Positions 1-10,299 of a DNA stretch of 64,000 nt are shown piece after piece. This stretch comes from Uranotaenia lowii (lineage: Eukaryota > Arthropoda > Insecta > Diptera > Culicidae), in NCBI RefSeq assembly GCF_029784155.1, contig NC_073691.1, positions 56,840,217-56,904,216 of the forward strand. The letters are read 5' to 3'. The notes under the pieces are model-generated. The model saw only the letters and a list, made by a program, of their open reading frames with translations. It did no database searches and was not told where the DNA came from. The translations under genes were made by a program, and so were the position numbers. The first letter of the stretch is position 1. The number at the start of each line of letters is the position of its first letter.

Positions 1-310
1 TTGTTGGTCCTTCGAGCCGGATCAAATGTCCAAATGTTTAATTGCTCTATCTATTCAAAGTGGATCTCTGACACAATACTCTAACTGGCCAATTAGACCC
101 TGACGCTGCCAATTCTTGACACGGGAATAGTGTCAGAAAAACTGTCAGATTTATTTGTCAGTCTAGAGGGGCCTGAGCAGAGTATATCTTGTGTGTCTCG
201 AATGTGTACAGAGTAGTACAGCTACATTCGTCAGTTATAATTTTAGGAATGTGCCACTATTTGTGAAGAGAGAATTTTATGCGCCCCATAGTCAACATTG
301 CTCAGGTCTC

Positions 311-639
311 TCTAGACTAAGATTGCCAGATTCCCCAGTTTTGTCCGGATTTTTAATACAGGATAATTAATACAAAAGTTGAGAAAAGTTCGGTCCGGCT
401 CGGTTGCTCGGATTACATAGAAAAAATTCGGATTTTGCCCAGATTTATTCAATTTATTTTTTTGGTTTTTGGTGAGTAACTCTTGGATTTTGACAAAATA
501 AGCTCGGATATTTCCCGGATTTTTGAGCGACAATTTCGAAATCCAATACCCGAATTTTTCCAGGTTTTAAAGTAAAATTGCCCGGATTTATCCGGCTCGG
601 ATAAGCGCTGAAAAAAATCTGACTACCTTATCCTAGACT
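311..639 (-). mobile_element. Short non-autonomous DNA transposon, copy 1 (hAT-like, 8-bp target duplication)
   Basis: About 313 bp (319-631) related to copies at 14876-15407 (+) and 27064-27521 (+). The right end read on the minus strand (AAGGTAGTCAGA, then a run of T and CAGCGCTTATCC) matches the left ends of the other copies, and the left end (AAGATTGCCAGA) matches their right ends. The copy is flanked by TCTAGACT (311-318) and CCTAGACT (632-639), a near-perfect 8-bp duplication. It is full of CCGGATTT and TTGCCCGG motifs and carries no credible coding frame. An 8-bp duplication with a CTAG core is known for hAT elements; the family assignment is inference. Confidence 0.7.
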
Positions 640-816
640 GACGAAAACAATTGATTGTTTTTTTTTAAATTGTCAACTTACCGGAATGAAGGACGAGGTG
701 GTAACTTCATATTTCGTAATCTTTTCGACGGCCTGAAAATCGGTTTGTAACATTCACAGAATCACATGATGAAAGGATGAAACACAGATCCTGGGATGAG
801 TTTAAATCAAATGGAC

Positions 817-1864
817 TAGGGTGAGTGCTCCTACTTTGGTCCTAGAGCCTACTTTAGTCCTAAAATGTCGAAAATTGTAAATAAATCATTTTGCTTGCAT
901 AGGATAATGATGCTGCTATGTGCACAATGAACTCTTATTCTTCCTGAATCCTTCCATACCGCTTTATGCCATAAAAAGTCTTTCTGATGAAATTTTCAAC
1001 AATTTTAAAAATGTACCTCCTATTCAGTGGGAAATGACACAGCTCAATTAGTGGGGCGCGTTTTGAGAAATGAGAGGGAATAAGGAAAAATCACATTTTT
1101 TAAAGTGTTCAATAAAGTTTAAAAGACAATTACCCTTACTGTGGAGAATATGAACCAGACTACCTATTTTTCCTGAAATAATTGAAAATCAATGGAAAAC
1201 CCGTATAATTTGTAAAAGGTCCAAATAAAGGAAACTTTGACTTCGATGTTCCATTTTTAGACCTAACATCACAAAAACTTCGTTTGAATACCAATCAAAT
1301 CGACAAAGGTGCGAATTTTTAATTGGGGCATAATTCAGAACCAATATTGAACATTTCTCACTTTTTTTGTTAGCTTTACGCAAATAAACTACAAGTTAGT
1401 AAACATAATAAAGTTTTAAATATTGTTCTGCTGGTGGGGCTCACGAGGAGTAAAGGTGTTTAAAATATTCACTGCAAAAATTTTAGTATTTTAGTCGTTA
1501 AAAAGCTGTTATACTTTTTTATATCAATATCTGATTAAAGATTACACTTTTAATGAATTTGATTATTTTTTTCGATAAATCATACATTTTATAGGAAATC
1601 TAGTTATAGGTCCAATTAAAGGTACCAGTACAGTACCAAAATTGGAACAGTAGGTTCAAAGATGGAAATTTTGATCATCAATATCTTTGCAAATCTTTCA
1701 ATAATGGCGAAAGCTATGTTGAAAATTCTTATTGAAACTTGTAGATAAGATCATGAACTATAAATAAATTTCTTGAAAGATATAAATCTTCCGTTTGTTT
1801 ATGAGAAAAACTTGATAATTTGAAACCACCGCTTAATGGGTCCAAAGTAGGGCAACTAACCCTA
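817..1864. mobile_element. TA-flanked terminal-inverted-repeat element, about 1.04 kb, non-coding
   Basis: The left end after TA (817-818) reads GGGTGAGTGCTCCTACTTTG. The right end before TA (1863-1864), reverse-complemented, reads GGGTTAGTTGCCCTACTTTG, an imperfect inverted repeat of roughly 25-30 bp. The TA flanks suggest a Tc1/mariner-type or similar MITE. The interior is AT-rich and repeats a 'tttggtcc'/'ggtccaa' motif near 850, 1215 and 1610. The only frame inside, about 64 codons near 1189-1383, resembles nothing I recognise. Confidence 0.65.
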
Positions 1865-2377
1865 GATGGCTACACCCAAAATTCAGCCTTTACTCCAATC
1901 ATGAGTTCTCAATATTTCAACGTCATTGACATAAACTTTTAACGCCAGTGGTAATGATTCGATTTGAGACCGCCGGCAATAACCTCCCAGTGCAACCGCA
2001 TTGCGTATGACAGAAGCAAATAAAATAAAAACGTTTTTATGACCCTCCATATCCCATCACAAGATAAAGGAGGATGGAAACAATAAATTAATGATTTGAT
2101 CCGCTCAGTCAATGCTGTGCAAGCTTATGTAAGGCGGCGCAATAGGACAACTACTGAGAAAAAAACATATCCTTGTTTTAAATCACCAGTAAACAACCTC
2201 CGGTCGAGCTGCCCGGCTGTTCGTGTGTATGTTAGCAGCCAGTAAGAAAGCAAGAAACAGATTATCGTTTCCAATTCCCTTTCCCATCATAATGCAATAC
2301 TGGCAAAGCCCCATCGAAACGCCAGACACTGTGCGTTTTTTTGGTGATGGGTCTTGACACAAACTTTTAACCCTCGT
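1865..2377. other. Unassigned AT-rich stretch
   Basis: No coding frame, repeat end or RNA gene is recognisable. It separates the TA-flanked element from the tRNA-like sequence and BEL/Pao remnant. Confidence 0.4.
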
Positions 2378-2452
2378 TCTTCAACTGGCTCAAGTGGTAC
2401 ACTGGTTAAGCTGTCGGATGGGCAAGGTGAAGGTTGTTGAGTTTGATTCTTG
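2378..2452 (+). repeat. tRNA-like sequence (possible SINE head or tRNA pseudogene)
   Basis: TGGCTCAAGTGG at 2386-2397 fits the polymerase III A-box consensus. GTTTGATTC at 2441-2449 is one mismatch from a B box, at about normal tRNA spacing. I could not fold a clean cloverleaf, so this is a tRNA-derived remnant rather than a gene. It abuts the truncated 5' edge of the BEL/Pao sequence. Confidence 0.35.
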
Positions 2453-5324
2453 TTTGGGATGAATTATCCAATAGGATCGAATGTCCTCGAACTGACATTT
2501 TGCGATTCAACTTCACCATATTAGATACCCCGGAAAACGAAAGGCTAAGGGAACGGAAAATTTTATCGGCAATCGCAATGTTATTCGACCCGCTTGGTAT
2601 GGTAGGAGCTGTCACCACAACTGCCAAAATTTTGATGGAGAAGCTGTGGAGATTGATCGATAAAGCTGAAATGCTTGAGTGAGATCATCCTGTTCCACCT
2701 GAAGCTGAACAAAAATGGCATAGTTTCCATCGGCAGCTGCACTTGACAACACAAGAACAATTTGAAGATACAGCGTTGTGCAATCATTCCAAACTCCGTT
2801 AAGATGGAGCTGCATTTCTTCTCGGACGCATTGGAGAAGGCGTATGGTGCCTGCGCATACATCAAAAGTGTCGATCCACCAGGAAAGATTTTCGTGCATC
2901 TACTGGCCTCGAAATCGAATGTCGCACCTTTGAAATGCCTTTCGATACCCAGGTTAGTGCTGTGCGGGGCACTTTTATCAGCTGAATTATCAGGAAAGGT
3001 ACGAGAGGTGTTGAAGGTCGAAATGGATATGTTTTTTTTCTGGACGGATTCAACATGCGTGCTGCAGTGGTTGAAGGCGATTCCTACGACGTGGGCTTAG
3101 TTCGTAGCAAACCGTGTAGCGAAAAACCAATCAGTTACGGAGAACTGTGTTTGGAGACATGCTCCAGGGGTACAGAATCCAGCAGATCTGATTCCCCGTG
3201 ACTTAAATCCCAATCAAATCCAGGAGAACAACCTTTGTACTGAGGGAGCAGATGCAGAAGTTCGGAATCTTGCAGCGAATCTGGCAACAAGTCAGATCGA
3301 TTTCGGAATGGAATACGTTAGCAAACTCTCGTCGTTCAACAAGCTTATACGCAGTACCGCTTACTGGATGCGACTGATGTGTATTTTAAGGAAAAGGAAT
3401 GGCTTAGTCGAAGGAAAGGAGGTTCACCGAAGATCGCCCCTAAGATGGTTTGTTCCTCGAATTTCTTCGGAGAGCTTAATACGAGTTGACGGCCAACTAG
3501 GGAAATCGAGGCGCCAGAAGATACCAAACACCCTAGAGTTTTACCTGAGAAAAACCCTTTTACAGTTATGTTGTACGAGCACAATCATCAGAAGTTCATG
3601 AAGGCGTGAAGCGGAAAGCAGAATGTCCCCCGACAGATTGTACACAAATGTATGCAGTGTTTCCGCTCCAAGCCAAGTTCCATTCAGCAATTCATGGGTG
3701 AACAATCTTTAGCACGCGTAACAATATCCAGACCGTTTTCCAAGACAGGCGTAGATTTTTTTGGGCCAGTATACATTTGCTTAGCACCAAGACGAGCAGC
3801 GATCAAGGTAAACGTAGCAGTTTTTGTCTGTCTTTGCACAAAGGCGGTACACCTCGAGTTGTCTCAGACCTTTCAACGGATCCTTGCTTACAAGCATTGC
3901 GTCGATTCACTGGGAGAATAGGACATTGTTCAGATATTTATTCAGATAATGGGACTAACTTTCGACGAGAGCTGCTAAATCTTTTGCGCAATCGTCAGCA
4001 TCAGGAGTAGGTGTCCAGGGAGTGTGCAATCAACCATATCCAATGGCATTCCTCCAGCAGCCCCTCTACTTCGGAGGCCTTTGGGAAGCCGCAGTTCGAT
4101 CGGCCAAGAACTATCAGGATCTTGGAGAAAGCGCTGTTACCTTCGAAGATATGACCACGATTCTAAAAAGTAGAGAAGTGTTTGAACTCGAGACCAGACT
4201 TGTAAACCATCGACATTTTCTCTGACAGTCGCACAGCCTGCTTTTATCAGTTTCATTGTTCGTGCCATCAAACGAATGCGACCAAACACTTGCAGAACAG
4301 TCGACAAACATCAGACGAAACGACATTCATTCTTCTTGGTGTTATTGTCGAACGAAATTTCGTGTCTTGGTACACGAGAGCGATAATTTGATGGTCACGA
4401 CCATTATTCCCGACAGTTTACGACATCGCCTATCTCTTTCACGCAGCAGAACCTACAGACTCATTAAGCAAATGCAATCTTTTCTATTCACTCTCTCCTG
4501 TGGAAAAAAAATCCGCCGCTCTGCAGCGTTGAGTGATGTTTGGATGTGTTGGTCGAACAATGTGGAATGATTATACGCATAAGGGATGAAAGTCAAACGA
4601 CTAACCACAACAAAGATCAAAATTTCATTTGACATTTTTATGCTCTCCGATCAAACGATTGCGCTCTCCATGATTGTCACGAACGAAGTGTTGTGGATTT
4701 CTCCGAAAAAGTTCAAACGATGGTGACCACTTACAAGCCTGCTCGAGACCAATCACTGCGTTAAGCGTTGACCCAAATAATCTTCAACCATTGACTCCCG
4801 GACATTTCTTAATTGGTGAGGTGTTTCAACAACTATCAGAAAAAGATTACAGAGAGATACCGATGAATCGACTTAATAAGAGCCAAGTTCTACAGAAAAA
4901 AAACTTCAGCCTTCCTGGGATAGATGGAGTGTTGAGTATCTTACGCAACTATAATCTACCACCCTGCCGCTGGAAGAGCAAACGAGTTGAGATGCTGCAT
5001 GCGGAATCAGACGGTGTTGTGAGAGTGGTTTCTCTGAAGACCGCTCCAGGAATTTTACGCGCCCAATTGAGAAACTTAGCAAACTACCAGAAGCGTTTCA
5101 GCCTCAAGAAGATGACCAACGTTCCTATAAACAAACCAGACAGATCAGACCACATCCTTGTGTACGAGAGATTGTTCTTTTGTTTTCAGAAACGCAAGCG
5201 GTTTCAGGATGGGCGAGGATTTTGGGTTACTAGAGAGCGTATCGAAGATCTTTCTTTCAACTCTGAGCTACTTTGTGAGGAAGACGGACGATTTAGGGAG
5301 ACAACTGTCAACATCTCTAATTAG
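2446..5324 (+). pseudogene. BEL/Pao LTR-retrotransposon polyprotein remnant, frameshifted and split
   Basis: Domains appear in the normal BEL/Pao order but in changing frames. First is the region after the reverse transcriptase palm (LSAIAMLFDPLGMVG, about 2560-2610). RNase H-like motifs follow: IPRLVLCGALLSAEL near 2950, WTDSTCVLQWLK near 3045, WRHAPGVQNPADLIPRDL near 3155. Then comes an integrase zinc-binding remnant near 3640 and the integrase core (FSKTGVDFFGP near 3740, SDNGTNFRREL near 3945, FGGLWEAAVRSAK near 4070). A C-terminal part with LQPLTPGHFLIGEVFQQL near 4785 follows. Gag, protease and the YVDD palm are absent, so the copy is 5'-truncated. Several frameshifts and a 547-bp insertion at 4195-4741 make it inactive. 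The product would have been the capsid-assembled replication polyprotein of the element; it is not an animal virus and has no envelope part here. Confidence 0.85.
4187..4749. mobile_element. 547-bp hAT-like non-autonomous element inserted in the BEL/Pao integrase region
   Basis: CTCGAGAC occurs at 4187-4194 and again at 4742-4749. The intervening 4195-4741 starts CAGACTTGTAAACCATCG and ends, reverse-complemented, CAGGCTTGTAAGTGG followed by TCACCATCG, an imperfect inverted repeat. Joining the outer flanks with one target copy restores the reading through the conserved NSRPITALS motif of BEL elements, so the boundaries are firm. CAG-type ends and an 8-bp duplication are typical of hAT elements. 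No transposase frame is present inside. Confidence 0.75.
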
Positions 5325-5620
5325 CAATTGATCTTTGCACCTGTCTGATGAGATAAAAAACTAAAACGCACCAAATTGTGCTATTTTAGTCCCTTACCAA
5401 CAACACCATTTTTGTATTCTATCCATTTCTTTATTGATAAGTAGATTCGCCATTTAATAAGATAATCGTTTAATGTAGTCAGTAAAATTTTAGTTAAGAA
5501 ATGTTAAAGTTCAGCGTTGATTTTCTCTAATTAACTTGTTGTAAATAAATTGTGCCAAAAACCCTAAAGTGTTGTGATTATTAAATTGTGTACTTCCCAA
5601 ACCCACGGAATTTTATCACG
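5325..5620 (+). repeat. Possible 3' untranslated/LTR remnant of the BEL/Pao element
   Basis: AT-rich DNA directly after the last BEL/Pao frame, with AATAAA near 5546. No second LTR copy exists in the window, so the LTR cannot be delimited. The assignment rests only on position. Confidence 0.3.
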
Positions 5621-6057
5621 GAATCGGAACCAATAAAAACCTCATAAGGATTGACTTACATGGAAGAAGCCTAACAAATCCGCCACCCAAGCTCGGCCAG
5701 GAACATACAGTCAGAACGATTGTGTCTTCGTTCCACGTCATGTTTATGAAGAAATGAAACAGTTTGATAAAGTACATAAATTTTAAATTCGTGAGTACCA
5801 ATCTTGTGAATACCCTTTAAAACGAGTTGGAATAATAGAAATCGCCTAAAAATGCAGTTATTAATATACTGAAAGAGTTACCTGTATTATTTACTTTTTT
5901 TTTTTTTTGTAAATTATTTATTTGAAACGGCTCATACCTTTAGGCTTTAAGGAGCCAAACTCGTTTTGTTTGATTACAATTGTGTACTTAGATCTAGTTC
6001 ACTTTTTTTTTTTGAAGAAAAAGAAAGATAGAAAGGGAAATATGAAAATAAAGAGAA

Positions 6058-9000
6058 TTATAGTCGAAGATCGATAGCTTTTAGGAAAAGGTATATCTCG
6101 AACATATAGTCCAAGTCCATCATACCTAATACATCCCTCACTGGAACGTCGGGTGGTTTTCCTCGGGCCCGAAGGGAATCTATAAAGTTCGCTCTGGCGA
6201 ATAGGTGGTCCTCACACGACCAAACAATATGCTCGATGTCATGGTAACCTAGACCACATCCGCATAAATTGCTGCCAGCAATATTTAAACGATAGAGTAC
6301 CGCATTCATGGAATAATGATTGGACATGAGACGGGAAAATATACGAATAAAATCCCGAGTCAGGTTCAATCTATTAAACCAGGGTTTAAGGCTTACCTTT
6401 GGGATAATCGAGTGGAACCACCGACCCAACTCATCCTCGTCCCATCTACGCTGCCAGTTGACAAGAGAGTTTCTTCGAGCCAAGAAGTAAAATTCGTTGA
6501 ATACGATTTCACGCTGGTAAATGTTGCCTTCCATCGCACCCACTTTTGCAAGGGAATCTGCCCTCTCATTGCCTGCTATTGAGCAATGTGAGGGGACCCA
6601 GATAAAGGTGATAGAAAAGCAACGTCTTGATAAAGTGGTCAATATATCTCGTATCATTTCGAGGAAGTACGGCGTGAATTTTCCTGGTTTTATAGAGCGG
6701 ATTGCTTCAACAGAGCTGAGACTATCAGTTATAATATAGTAGTGTTCAATAGGTCGTGTGGCGATACTATTCAAAGCCCAGTGAATAGCTGCTAACTCTG
6801 CAACATATACAGAGCATGGTGACTGGAGACTGTGAGATGCGCTGGATATTTCGTTGAACACTCCAAATCCTGTTGTTTCCTCTATAAGTGATCCATCGGT
6901 AAAGTACATTTTATCAGCATCGACGTGTCTATATTTAGCTTCGAAAATTCTTGGAATCAGAAGAGGACGATGCGGATCCGGGATTCCACGAATTTCCTGC
7001 TGCATAGACAAATCAAACTGGACAGAAGAATGATCGTAGTCTGGGCTACAAACACGAGTTGGAGAATACGAAGAAGGGTTTACCTGCATTGACATGAGGA
7101 TATGGTATATAGACATAAATCTGGTTTGAACATTTTGCTCAAGTAACCTTTCGAAATTTACAATCACCAATGGGTTCATGACCTCACACCTGATGAGGAA
7201 CCGAAGTGATAGTAAATTGAATCGATCTTTCAAAGGGAGTATTCCTGCCAAAACTTCAAGACTCATGTTGCGTGTTGAGGGCATACAGCCCAAAGCGATA
7301 CGGAGACAACGGTATTGGATACGCTCTAGTTTGATGAGGTGAGTTTTGGCAGCTGACTGGAAACAGAAGCTACCATATTCCATAACGGATAGAATAGTTG
7401 TTCGATACAATTTGATAAGATCTTCTGGATGGGCTCCCCACCAGGTGCCAGTAATTGATCGGAGAAAATTGATTCTTTGTTGGCATTTTCCTTTCAGATA
7501 CTCAATGTGGGCTCTCCAGGTACACTTGGAATCAAACCAAACCCCAAGATACTTGAAACTCCTCGATTGAGTGATCGTTCTGCCTAGGAGTTGAAGCTTA
7601 GGTTGAGCAGGTCTACGTTTCTTAGAGAAAACAACCATTTCCGTTTTCTGAGGGGAAAACTCAATCCCAAGCCCCAAAGCCCAGGAAGACAATCTGTCTA
7701 AAGTATCTTGTAAAGGCCTGTGCAGATGAGACTCAGTAGATCCTGTGACAGACACTACTCCGTCATCTGCAAGTTGTCTTAGAGTGCAGCCTTCAGAGAG
7801 ACAGCTGTCGATGTCACTCACATAAAAGTTGTACAAAAGTGGACTCAAACATGAACCCTGTGGGAGGCCCATGTAAGATGTTCTTCTAGATGCAAAATCT
7901 CCGTGAGCAAAGTTCAAATGTTTCTCACAAAGTAAGCTGTATAAGATGTTGTTCAATAGAGGAGGCAGGCCCCGGGAGTGCAACTTGTCTGACAAAACCT
8001 CTATTGAGACTGCATCAAAAGCTCCCTTTATGTCTAGAAACACTGAAGCCATTTGCTCACGTTTTGCGTACGCCATTTGTATCTCTGAAGACAGCAAAGC
8101 AAGGCAATCGTTTGTCCCTTTGCCCCTTCGAAACCCAAATTGAGTATCTGAAAGGAGACCATTTGTTTCTACCCATTTGTCCAAACGAAACAATATCATT
8201 TTCTCCATCAATTTGCGTATACAAGACAACATCGCTATTGGACGGTAAGAGTTGGGATCAGACGCTGGTTTTCCGGGCTTTTGGATAGCAATGACTCTCA
8301 CTTGTCTCCAATCTTGGGGAACAATGTTATGCTCCAAGAATTGGTTAAATAAATTTAACAAGCGAAATTTTGCAGCATCCGGAAGGTTTTTCAACAAGTT
8401 AAATTTGATTTCATCAATTCCCGGAGCTGAATTGTTGCAAGAGAGGAGGGCAAGTGAGAATTCGACCATCGAAAAGCTTGAGTCTAGACCACTATCAGAC
8501 CTATCAGGAGGCACGTTCCGGATTATTTTTTGCACAGGTGTAGAATCTGGACAGACTTTCCGTGCGAATTTAAATATCCACCTATGTGAATATTCCTCAC
8601 TTTCATTTGTAGATGATCGATTACGCATGCTTCGTGCCACTTTCCACAAAGTACTTAAGGATGTTTCACGCGATAACCCACTAACAAAATTCCTCCAATA
8701 CGCCTTTTTCTTCCCCTTGGTTAATTTTTTAAACTGATTTTCAAGGGAAACGTAAGCTTCAAAATGGACAAGAGTTCCATGTTTTCGAAATTCTTTAAAT
8801 GCTGTTGATTTGTCCTTATAAAGCTTAGAACACTGAGGGTCCCACCATGGATTAGGAGGCCTTCGATGAATAGATGATTCTGGGATGGGTTTTGTTTGAG
8901 CGTCAACTGCACTATCGTGTATCAGACAAGAAAGAAAGTGGTACTCCTCCAAAGGAGGTAAAACGTGCATAGAGTCGATGGCGGTTTTAATTGTGTCCGA

Positions 9001-9747
9001 GTACTTTTTCCAGTCGATGTGTCTTGTAAGGTCATAAGTCATATTTATTGTGTTCGAAGAGCTGACCCCATTGGTGATAGTAATTTCGATAGGTAAGTGA
9101 TCACTACCATTCGGATCATGGACTACCTTCCACTGGCAATCAAATGATAGTGAATTTGAGCAGAGTGAGAGGTCAATTGCACTTTGTCTTGCAGGAGGTT
9201 TAGGTACCCGTGTTTTTTCACCCGTGTTCAATACTGTTAAATTGAAACTGTCGCAAATGTCATAGATAAGAGTAGAACGACTATCGTCAATTTGTTCTCC
9301 CCAGACAGTTCCATGTGAATTGAAGTCACCCAGGATCAACCTTGGCTCAGGGAGCACTGAGCACAGGTCCTCTAGGTGATTTCTATCCACTGCAACTCTC
9401 TGAGGCCAGTACAAACTGACAACACATAAGTCCTTACCTCTTATTGTTGTATGACATGCAACAGCTTCAATTCCGCCTGATAAAGGAAGGTGAATTCTAT
9501 AAAAAGAGTGGCACTTATTGATCCCCAAAAGCACCCCTCCATAAGAATCGTCACGATCCAGACGGATAATATTAAAATTGTGGAATGAGATGTTAGATTG
9601 AGAAGATAGCCAAGTTTCGGACAATGCAAAGATATCACAGTTTGTTTTATGAAGTAAATAATTCAATGAATCCAATTTTGGAATAAGACTACGACAATTC
9701 CACTGTAGTACAGTGATATCTCCGACCTCTCGGCGTAAATTAGCCAT
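6058..9747 (-). CDS. I-element ORF2: endonuclease, reverse transcriptase, RNase H
   Basis: A frame of about 1229 codons with no lesion. I chose the ATG at 9747, which overlaps the end of ORF1 by 8 bases (GATGGCTAA); an upstream TTG at 9759 is less likely. Residues 1-230 are an APE-type endonuclease (VLQWNCRSL; SETWL near 46; GDFNSHG near 142; GSDHLPIEI near 217). The reverse transcriptase spans about 440-700 (SYRPIAMLS, DIKGAFDA near 578, GLPQGSCLSPLL, palm motif LADD near 660). RNase H spans about 945-1065 (YFTDGSL, AELAAIHWAL, TDSLSSVEAI, HCSIAGNERADSL). A Cys/His-rich tail near 1165 (CGCGLGYHD) is usual for the group. The protein nicks target DNA and copies the element RNA at the break. 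The palm reads LADD rather than the more usual YADD or FADD; the two aspartates are present. Translation probably depends on re-initiation after ORF1. Confidence 0.92.
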   Translation of the reverse strand: MANLRREVGDITVLQWNCRSLIPKLDSLNYLLHKTNCDIFALSETWLSSQSNISFHNFNIIRLDRDDSYGGVLLGINKCHSFYRIHLPLSGGIEAVACHTTIRGKDLCVVSLYWPQRVAVDRNHLEDLCSVLPEPRLILGDFNSHGTVWGEQIDDSRSTLIYDICDSFNLTVLNTGEKTRVPKPPARQSAIDLSLCSNSLSFDCQWKVVHDPNGSDHLPIEITITNGVSSSNTINMTYDLTRHIDWKKYSDTIKTAIDSMHVLPPLEEYHFLSCLIHDSAVDAQTKPIPESSIHRRPPNPWWDPQCSKLYKDKSTAFKEFRKHGTLVHFEAYVSLENQFKKLTKGKKKAYWRNFVSGLSRETSLSTLWKVARSMRNRSSTNESEEYSHRWIFKFARKVCPDSTPVQKIIRNVPPDRSDSGLDSSFSMVEFSLALLSCNNSAPGIDEIKFNLLKNLPDAAKFRLLNLFNQFLEHNIVPQDWRQVRVIAIQKPGKPASDPNSYRPIAMLSCIRKLMEKMILFRLDKWVETNGLLSDTQFGFRRGKGTNDCLALLSSEIQMAYAKREQMASVFLDIKGAFDAVSIEVLSDKLHSRGLPPLLNNILYSLLCEKHLNFAHGDFASRRTSYMGLPQGSCLSPLLYNFYVSDIDSCLSEGCTLRQLADDGVVSVTGSTESHLHRPLQDTLDRLSSWALGLGIEFSPQKTEMVVFSKKRRPAQPKLQLLGRTITQSRSFKYLGVWFDSKCTWRAHIEYLKGKCQQRINFLRSITGTWWGAHPEDLIKLYRTTILSVMEYGSFCFQSAAKTHLIKLERIQYRCLRIALGCMPSTRNMSLEVLAGILPLKDRFNLLSLRFLIRCEVMNPLVIVNFERLLEQNVQTRFMSIYHILMSMQVNPSSYSPTRVCSPDYDHSSVQFDLSMQQEIRGIPDPHRPLLIPRIFEAKYRHVDADKMYFTDGSLIEETTGFGVFNEISSASHSLQSPCSVYVAELAAIHWALNSIATRPIEHYYIITDSLSSVEAIRSIKPGKFTPYFLEMIRDILTTLSRRCFSITFIWVPSHCSIAGNERADSLAKVGAMEGNIYQREIVFNEFYFLARRNSLVNWQRRWDEDELGRWFHSIIPKVSLKPWFNRLNLTRDFIRIFSRLMSNHYSMNAVLYRLNIAGSNLCGCGLGYHDIEHIVWSCEDHLFARANFIDSLRARGKPPDVPVRDVLGMMDLDYMFEIYLFLKAIDLRL

Positions 9748-10284
9748 CGAGAGATACAAACACTGAAAGGAGGGGCCAAGTTTGCATCAATTGCTTTAAA
9801 AATGTCTTTAATACAGGAAGCATTGCAAATACAATGTCTTTCACGGGTTCTGATACATTAAAACACGAAAAAAATCCGTTCAAAATGTCAGTCAACTTAA
9901 AGAGCCCAGACTGAGTCGTTGATTCTGGCATCACGTTTGGGGTTTGGGTTTGCGAAGCTCCCGCAGCTGTTGGTTTATTCTGCAGTGGTGCATTTCCGCG
10001 GAAACCTGGAGGAACTTGTTTTTCCTTTTCAGCAGCAGTCGACTTTTTCTCGTTTCTATTGGAAGAGACAACCGTAGCTATTTTAGCTGGTATTTTCGGA
10101 GAAGGCGCCTTTGTTCGCTTCCGAGAGCCTCCTGCAACGAAGACTGGCTGAACTTCATCAGCCGTATCTGTGTCTTCATTGTCAACTGACAGCACAGAAA
10201 AAATGTTACTGGTCTGAGGTTGGACCGGTGGAGAGGCGCTCTTTAATATGGCGGCATAAGAACGCGTTCTTTTAAAGAGCGCCT
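9740..10284 (-). CDS. I-element ORF1, C-terminal part (5'-truncated)
   Basis: The frame runs open from the truncation point (about 10284) to TAA at 9740-9742. A GTG lies at 10195 but the frame continues upstream of it, so no true start is present. The visible part is lysine/proline-rich and low in complexity (about RSYAAILKSASPP and onward), then ends in a hydrophobic tail (TFLKQLMQTWPLLSVFVSLDG split over the last 21 residues). Such tails are familiar from dipteran I-type ORF1 proteins, which bind element RNA. The zinc knuckles expected further upstream are lost with the truncation. It overlaps the ORF2 start by 8 bases, implying coupled translation in the parent element. Confidence 0.75.
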
Positions 10285-10299
10285 CTGTATTATTTACTT

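Larger units (their letters stand above)
5882..10299 (-). mobile_element. I-clade non-LTR retrotransposon, 5'-truncated, with 15-bp target-site duplication
   Basis: The element occupies about 5897-10284 on the minus strand. CTGTATTATTTACTT flanks it at 5882-5896 and 10285-10299, an exact 15-bp duplication (the last T blends into the poly-A tail, seen as a T run at 5895-5908). It carries the 3' part of ORF1, an overlapping full ORF2 and a 3' UTR of about 150 bp. Endonuclease, reverse transcriptase and RNase H in one ORF2 is the I-superfamily layout. The perfect duplication and undamaged ORF2 indicate a recent insertion. The 5' end stops inside ORF1 and carries a short inverted copy (10272-10286 against 10232-10246). 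Confidence 0.9.

Noticed and set aside
1..25. TTGGTCCTTCGAGCCGGAT resembling a BEL/Pao leader motif
   Set aside because: The recollection cannot be verified here and nothing following it reads as BEL/Pao coding sequence.
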